DNA of 61,722 nt, taken from assembly GCF_003865365.1 (NCBI RefSeq), contig NZ_RQVR01000016.1:1-61722 (forward strand), in the 5' to 3' direction. The stretch's first letter is position 1; each line of letters starts with the position of its first letter. The translations under genes were made by a program, and so were the position numbers. Of the stretch, positions 59,145-61,722 are shown piece after piece. The stretch is from Flavobacterium macacae (lineage in GTDB: Bacteria > Bacteroidota > Bacteroidia > Flavobacteriales > Flavobacteriaceae). The notes under the pieces are model-generated. The model did no database searches, had not been told where the DNA came from, and saw only the letters and a list, made by a program, of their open reading frames with translations.

Positions 59145-60362
59145 TTAAGCTTTTTCAGTTTTCAGGATGCCCAGTTCCACCATACACGCTTCCATCATGT
59201 CAAAAGTGCGCTGGATGTCGTTATCAAGTCCAATTGAAAAACGAATCAACCCGTCTGTCAAGCCCATTTCTGCCTGTTCTTCCATCGGAATTTCAGAAGA
59301 AGTAGAAGTTCCAGGAGCACTGAACAACGTTTTGTAAAATCCTAAACTTACTGCCAGATAACCCAGATTTCTTTCCTGCATCAATTCCATCAAGCTGTTC
59401 GCGTTGTCAAGGCTTCCCACGTCAACGGTCATCATCCCGCCAAAACCATACTCTGGATTAATCATTCCTTTATACAATTCGTGGCTCGGGTGGCTTTTCA
59501 AACCTGGATAAACGGTTTTCAATCCCGCCTGTTCAAATTTCTCTGCCAAAAACTGTGCGTTATGGCTGTGCTGTTTCATTCTGATGTGCAACGTTCTCAA
59601 GTTTTTCATCACGCTGGCAGAACGCAGGCTGTCCATTGTTGGCCCCAAAAGCATGCTCGCTCCGTTGTTCACATTCTTCAGATCGTTGATAAATTCCTGC
59701 GAAGCGCAAACCACGCCACCCACTGTATCACTGCTTCCGTTGATGTATTTCGTCAAGCTGTGGATCACAATATCAGCACCCATTTTTGCAGGGGCAACCG
59801 ACAAAGGCGAAAACGTATTGTCTACCACCAACTTAAGATTGTGTTTCTTTGCAATCTTCGCCAAACCGGCAATATCAGCCACTTCAAGCAACGGATTACT
59901 TACTGTTTCACAATATAAAACTTTCGTATTTGGCGTAATCGAGGCTTCTACAACATCCAATTTTGTGATGTCCACAAAAGTCGTCTTGATGCCAAATTTC
60001 GGCGTGAAGTTTTTCAAGAAAGCATACGTACCGCCATAAATCGTACGGCTCGAAACTATATGGTCGCCACTGCCGCACAATTGCAAAAGAGTAGGAGTGA
60101 TCGCACCCATTCCAGAAGCCGCAACGTTTGCCGATTCCGTTCCTTCCATTGCTGCCAAGGCTTTGTCCAAATATAAATTGCTTGGCGACGAATGGCGCGA
60201 GTACAGATAGCAACCTTCTGCATTGCCTTCAAAAGTGTCAAACATTGTCTTCGCAGACAAAAAAGTATAGGTTGACGAATCAGAAATCGATGGGTTTACG
60301 CCACCAAATTCTCCAAAATACTGCAAATCCTGAATGTTATCAGCCGGATTAAAATTTTTCAT
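59145..60362 (-). CDS. Cys/Met metabolism PLP-dependent enzyme (methionine gamma-lyase / cystathionine gamma-synthase type)
   Basis: The protein has 405 residues. PLP lysine Lys205 lies in HSLTKYINGSSD; Asp181 (DNTFSP), Tyr109 (stacking) and Tyr54/Arg56 (phosphate contact from the partner subunit) are in place. The site that is Cys in methionine gamma-lyase is Gly here (Gly111 in TIYGGTYAF). This speaks against a classical lyase and leaves synthase, sulfhydrylase or other lyase roles open. An Lrp-type regulator is divergent 341 bp away, suggesting amino-acid-responsive control. Own terminator. Confidence 0.85.
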   Translation of the reverse strand: MKNFNPADNIQDLQYFGEFGGVNPSISDSSTYTFLSAKTMFDTFEGNAEGCYLYSRHSSPSNLYLDKALAAMEGTESANVAASGMGAITPTLLQLCGSGDHIVSSRTIYGGTYAFLKNFTPKFGIKTTFVDITKLDVVEASITPNTKVLYCETVSNPLLEVADIAGLAKIAKKHNLKLVVDNTFSPLSVAPAKMGADIVIHSLTKYINGSSDTVGGVVCASQEFINDLKNVNNGASMLLGPTMDSLRSASVMKNLRTLHIRMKQHSHNAQFLAEKFEQAGLKTVYPGLKSHPSHELYKGMINPEYGFGGMMTVDVGSLDNANSLMELMQERNLGYLAVSLGFYKTLFSAPGTSTSSEIPMEEQAEMGLTDGLIRFSIGLDNDIQRTFDMMEACMVELGILKTEKA

Positions 60363-60703
60363 AATTTATATTTTTATAAAATTGTTTTTTAAATTGAAAT
60401 TGATTTTCGAAAGTGCCACTTCTTTTTTTTTTGAAGCTATTTCCAGTTATCCGTTTCAATCTTTTCTTTTTTTAAAGAAAAAAAAGAAAAGGATTTCCAC
60501 TGCTATCTGGGCTAGGGCATTCCGTAAAACAAAACGATTCATCAAAAAAACAAATAATACGATTTAAAGTCAATGCAAATTCATTTATTTAGAAAATAAA
60601 ACTAGCAATACTATTTTATACAGAAAATAAAACTAAATTTGAAACAAGAATGCTGTTTTGACCAAAAACTTTAAATCTCCCACTTTTACACCTGGAAAAA
60701 AAA
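60363..60703. other. Intergenic region between divergent PLP-enzyme and Lrp genes
   Basis: The region is very AT-rich. It contains the hairpin element at 60429-60530 (listed separately) and two near-identical tracts AGAAAATAAAACTA(G/A) starting near 60588 and 60621. These could be part of regulator binding, but I see no consensus. No TAnnTTTG exact match in either direction. Confidence 0.4.
60429..60530. repeat. Hairpin-centred intergenic element, possible dispersed repeat
   Basis: CTTTTCTTTTTTT (60461-60473) is followed after 5 bases by its exact reverse complement (60479-60491), an unusual purine/pyrimidine stem of 13 bp. On both sides lie related sequences, ATTTCCA-GTTATC (60439-60451) and ATTTCCA..GCTATC (60493-60507). 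The right side continues CTGGGCTAGGGCATTCC, richer in GC than surroundings. I recall similar wording from other flavobacterial intergenic regions; a search would be needed. Confidence 0.6.
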
Positions 60704-61156
60704 ATGGATGCCACCGATAAAAAACTGCTTCAATTTTTGCAAGAAGATTCAAAGCAAACCACCAAAGAGCTTTCGTTAAAGCTAAATCTTTCTGTAACCG
60801 CGGTTTACGAACGGATCAAAAAACTCGAACGCGAAGAAATCATCTCAAAATATGTGGTTTTGCTGAACCGAAACAAAATCCAAAAAGGATTTGTGGTGTT
60901 CTGCCATCTAAAATTGATGCAGCACACCAAGGAATTCATCGCGCAATTCGAGAAAGAAGTCGTGCAGTTAAATGAAGTGCTGGAATGTTTTCACGTGAGT
61001 GGCGATTACGATTACATCTTGAAAATCTGTGTCGAAAATATGGAAGAATACCGAGAATTTATGGTCACCAAGCTTACGACGTTGCAACACATCGGGAGTA
61101 CGCACAGTACTTTTATGATTGGGGAAGTGAAGAATACGACGGCGTTTTTGGTTTAG
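60704..61156 (+). CDS. Lrp/AsnC-family transcriptional regulator
   Basis: The protein has 150 residues. N-terminal winged HTH (DATDKKLLQFLQEDSKQTTK, then LSLKLNLSVTAVYERIKKLE) is followed by the RAM ligand domain from about 68 (FVVFCHLKLMQHTK, HVSGDYDYILKICVENMEEY). The GDYDYILK strand and the ending STFMIGEVKNTTAF are typical. Likely binds amino acids and regulates the divergent PLP enzyme and its own gene; this follows from layout only. Confidence 0.92.
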   Translation: MDATDKKLLQFLQEDSKQTTKELSLKLNLSVTAVYERIKKLEREEIISKYVVLLNRNKIQKGFVVFCHLKLMQHTKEFIAQFEKEVVQLNEVLECFHVSGDYDYILKICVENMEEYREFMVTKLTTLQHIGSTHSTFMIGEVKNTTAFLV

Positions 61157-61330
61157 AGTGTTTCTGAAAAATTGATATGTCGGCGAGAGTTTTTTTGAAG
61201 TTTAATTATTATTTAATGTTCTAGATGCTTGTAGACATTGCAAACTCCGGAACTGATTTCTTTCGGTTAAAAAAAAGCGCCTTCCTAATGAATGTATTTA
61301 ACAGATTTCTCAAATTTCTGCAAACTGCTA

Positions 61331-61666
61331 TTACTTGATGTTTAGAATTGTGAGAAATAGCCGCTCTTCTTTTAATATTTCTGGTGTTAGTAAATAAGGA
61401 ACAACTTTTTGATTAAGCAAATTTTCTAATAAATTTTCAATATGATAACATTTAATTCTGTTTTCATCATCGCAATTAAAAACTCTGTAAATTTCGTAAT
61501 GATCTCGATTTTTAAGGAAATAACTCCACTCATTTGCAGTAAGATAAAAAGTTGGTTTTTCTTTCACCGTTCCTTTTACTTCGATAAATTTTGTTGCTTG
61601 CCCATTGTCTTTCAAAATTTCAAAATCGAAAGGACTATTTGATTCAACATTTTGATTCTGGACATG
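61331..61666 (-). pseudogene. Truncated DUF3883-domain remnant
   Basis: The reading frame runs from a TAG at 61669-61667 to a stop at 61331. It gives VESNSPFDFEILKDNG-like sequence, then TKFIEVKGT, LTANEWSYFLKNRDHYEIYRV and the tail. This is the second half of the DUF3883 domain (normally xDVES...IEVKGT...E), found at the C-terminus of larger proteins, often restriction- or defence-linked. Everything upstream is lost: the frame is closed by TAG then TGA (61681-61679), no ATG begins it, and only a weak TTG at 61615 could start a 94-residue peptide. I regard it as a 5'-truncated remnant; the window ends 53 bp further. Confidence 0.7.
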
Positions 61667-61722
61667 CTAACTTAGCCATCACAGAAAGTTAAGAAATAAT
61701 CTTAATTTTAACCTATGAAACA

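Noticed and set aside
60334..60567. Short frame across the poly-purine hairpin element
   Set aside because: Low-complexity lysine and phenylalanine runs caused by the hairpin; no coding signal.

Overview
The window looks like chromosome of a Flavobacterium-type member of the Bacteroidota. The DNA is AT-rich, intergenic leaders are A/T-rich with few Shine-Dalgarno sites, and several genes have the Bacteroidota -7 box TAnnTTTG, two of them (purL, tRNA-His) with a TTTG/TTG -33 element at 19-20 bp spacing. Family content fits: TamL/TamB, BshB1 of bacillithiol synthesis, DUF3667, S9 dipeptidyl peptidase, PE-LIG-POL LigD with Ku, and a trpEGDCFBA operon. I see no prophage, plasmid, CRISPR array or intact insertion sequence.

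Layout. 1-1042 has no gene: a GC-rich REP-like tandem array (13-328) and a possible structured RNA. 1043-9558: GreA/B-like factor, small outer-membrane barrel, MscS channel, acyl-CoA ligase, small GNAT, then an aldehyde dehydrogenase / DUF779 / AraC group with a hairpin-T-tract between the first two. 9640-18635: DUF2809 membrane protein, purL, two lipoproteins, the menaquinone pair menI-menF, and bshB1. 18699-24640: tRNA-His, DUF1508 protein, M28 peptidase, DUF3667, PfpI, and a same-strand run of stress-type genes (DUF421 with zinc ribbon, GNAT, SpoIIAA-like, pyridoxamine-oxidase-like). 24816-35887: an AsmA-like protein, a TPR protein and a secreted protein, converging on the overlapping tamB-tamL pair, all envelope functions. 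36000-40455: ku-ligD end joining, a very acidic small protein and a DUF892 ferritin-like protein with a histone-H1-like tail. 40583-47133: the complete trp operon with a leader peptide and attenuator. 47284-51448: SRPBCC, small membrane proteins, CorA and an AlkC-like glycosylase. 51590-61156: GapN-type dehydrogenase, nitroreductase, DUF808, zinc alcohol dehydrogenase, S9 peptidase, and a PLP sulfur-amino-acid enzyme divergent from an Lrp regulator. 61331-61666 is a truncated DUF3883 remnant.

Strongest observation: upstream of trpE the minus strand encodes an 18-residue peptide with three consecutive Trp codons, followed by a terminator hairpin with seven Ts. Mutually exclusive pairings can be drawn by eye (pause hairpin, antiterminator, terminator), the full architecture of ribosome-mediated trp attenuation. 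Other points worth checking: the general-base glutamate of the GapN-like protein appears to be Gly; the DUF892 protein carries a K/A/T-rich tail beside the Ku/LigD genes; a terminator-like hairpin with its own upstream -7 box precedes a 63-residue gene at 48.2 kb; and three intergenic palindromic elements look like dispersed repeats.
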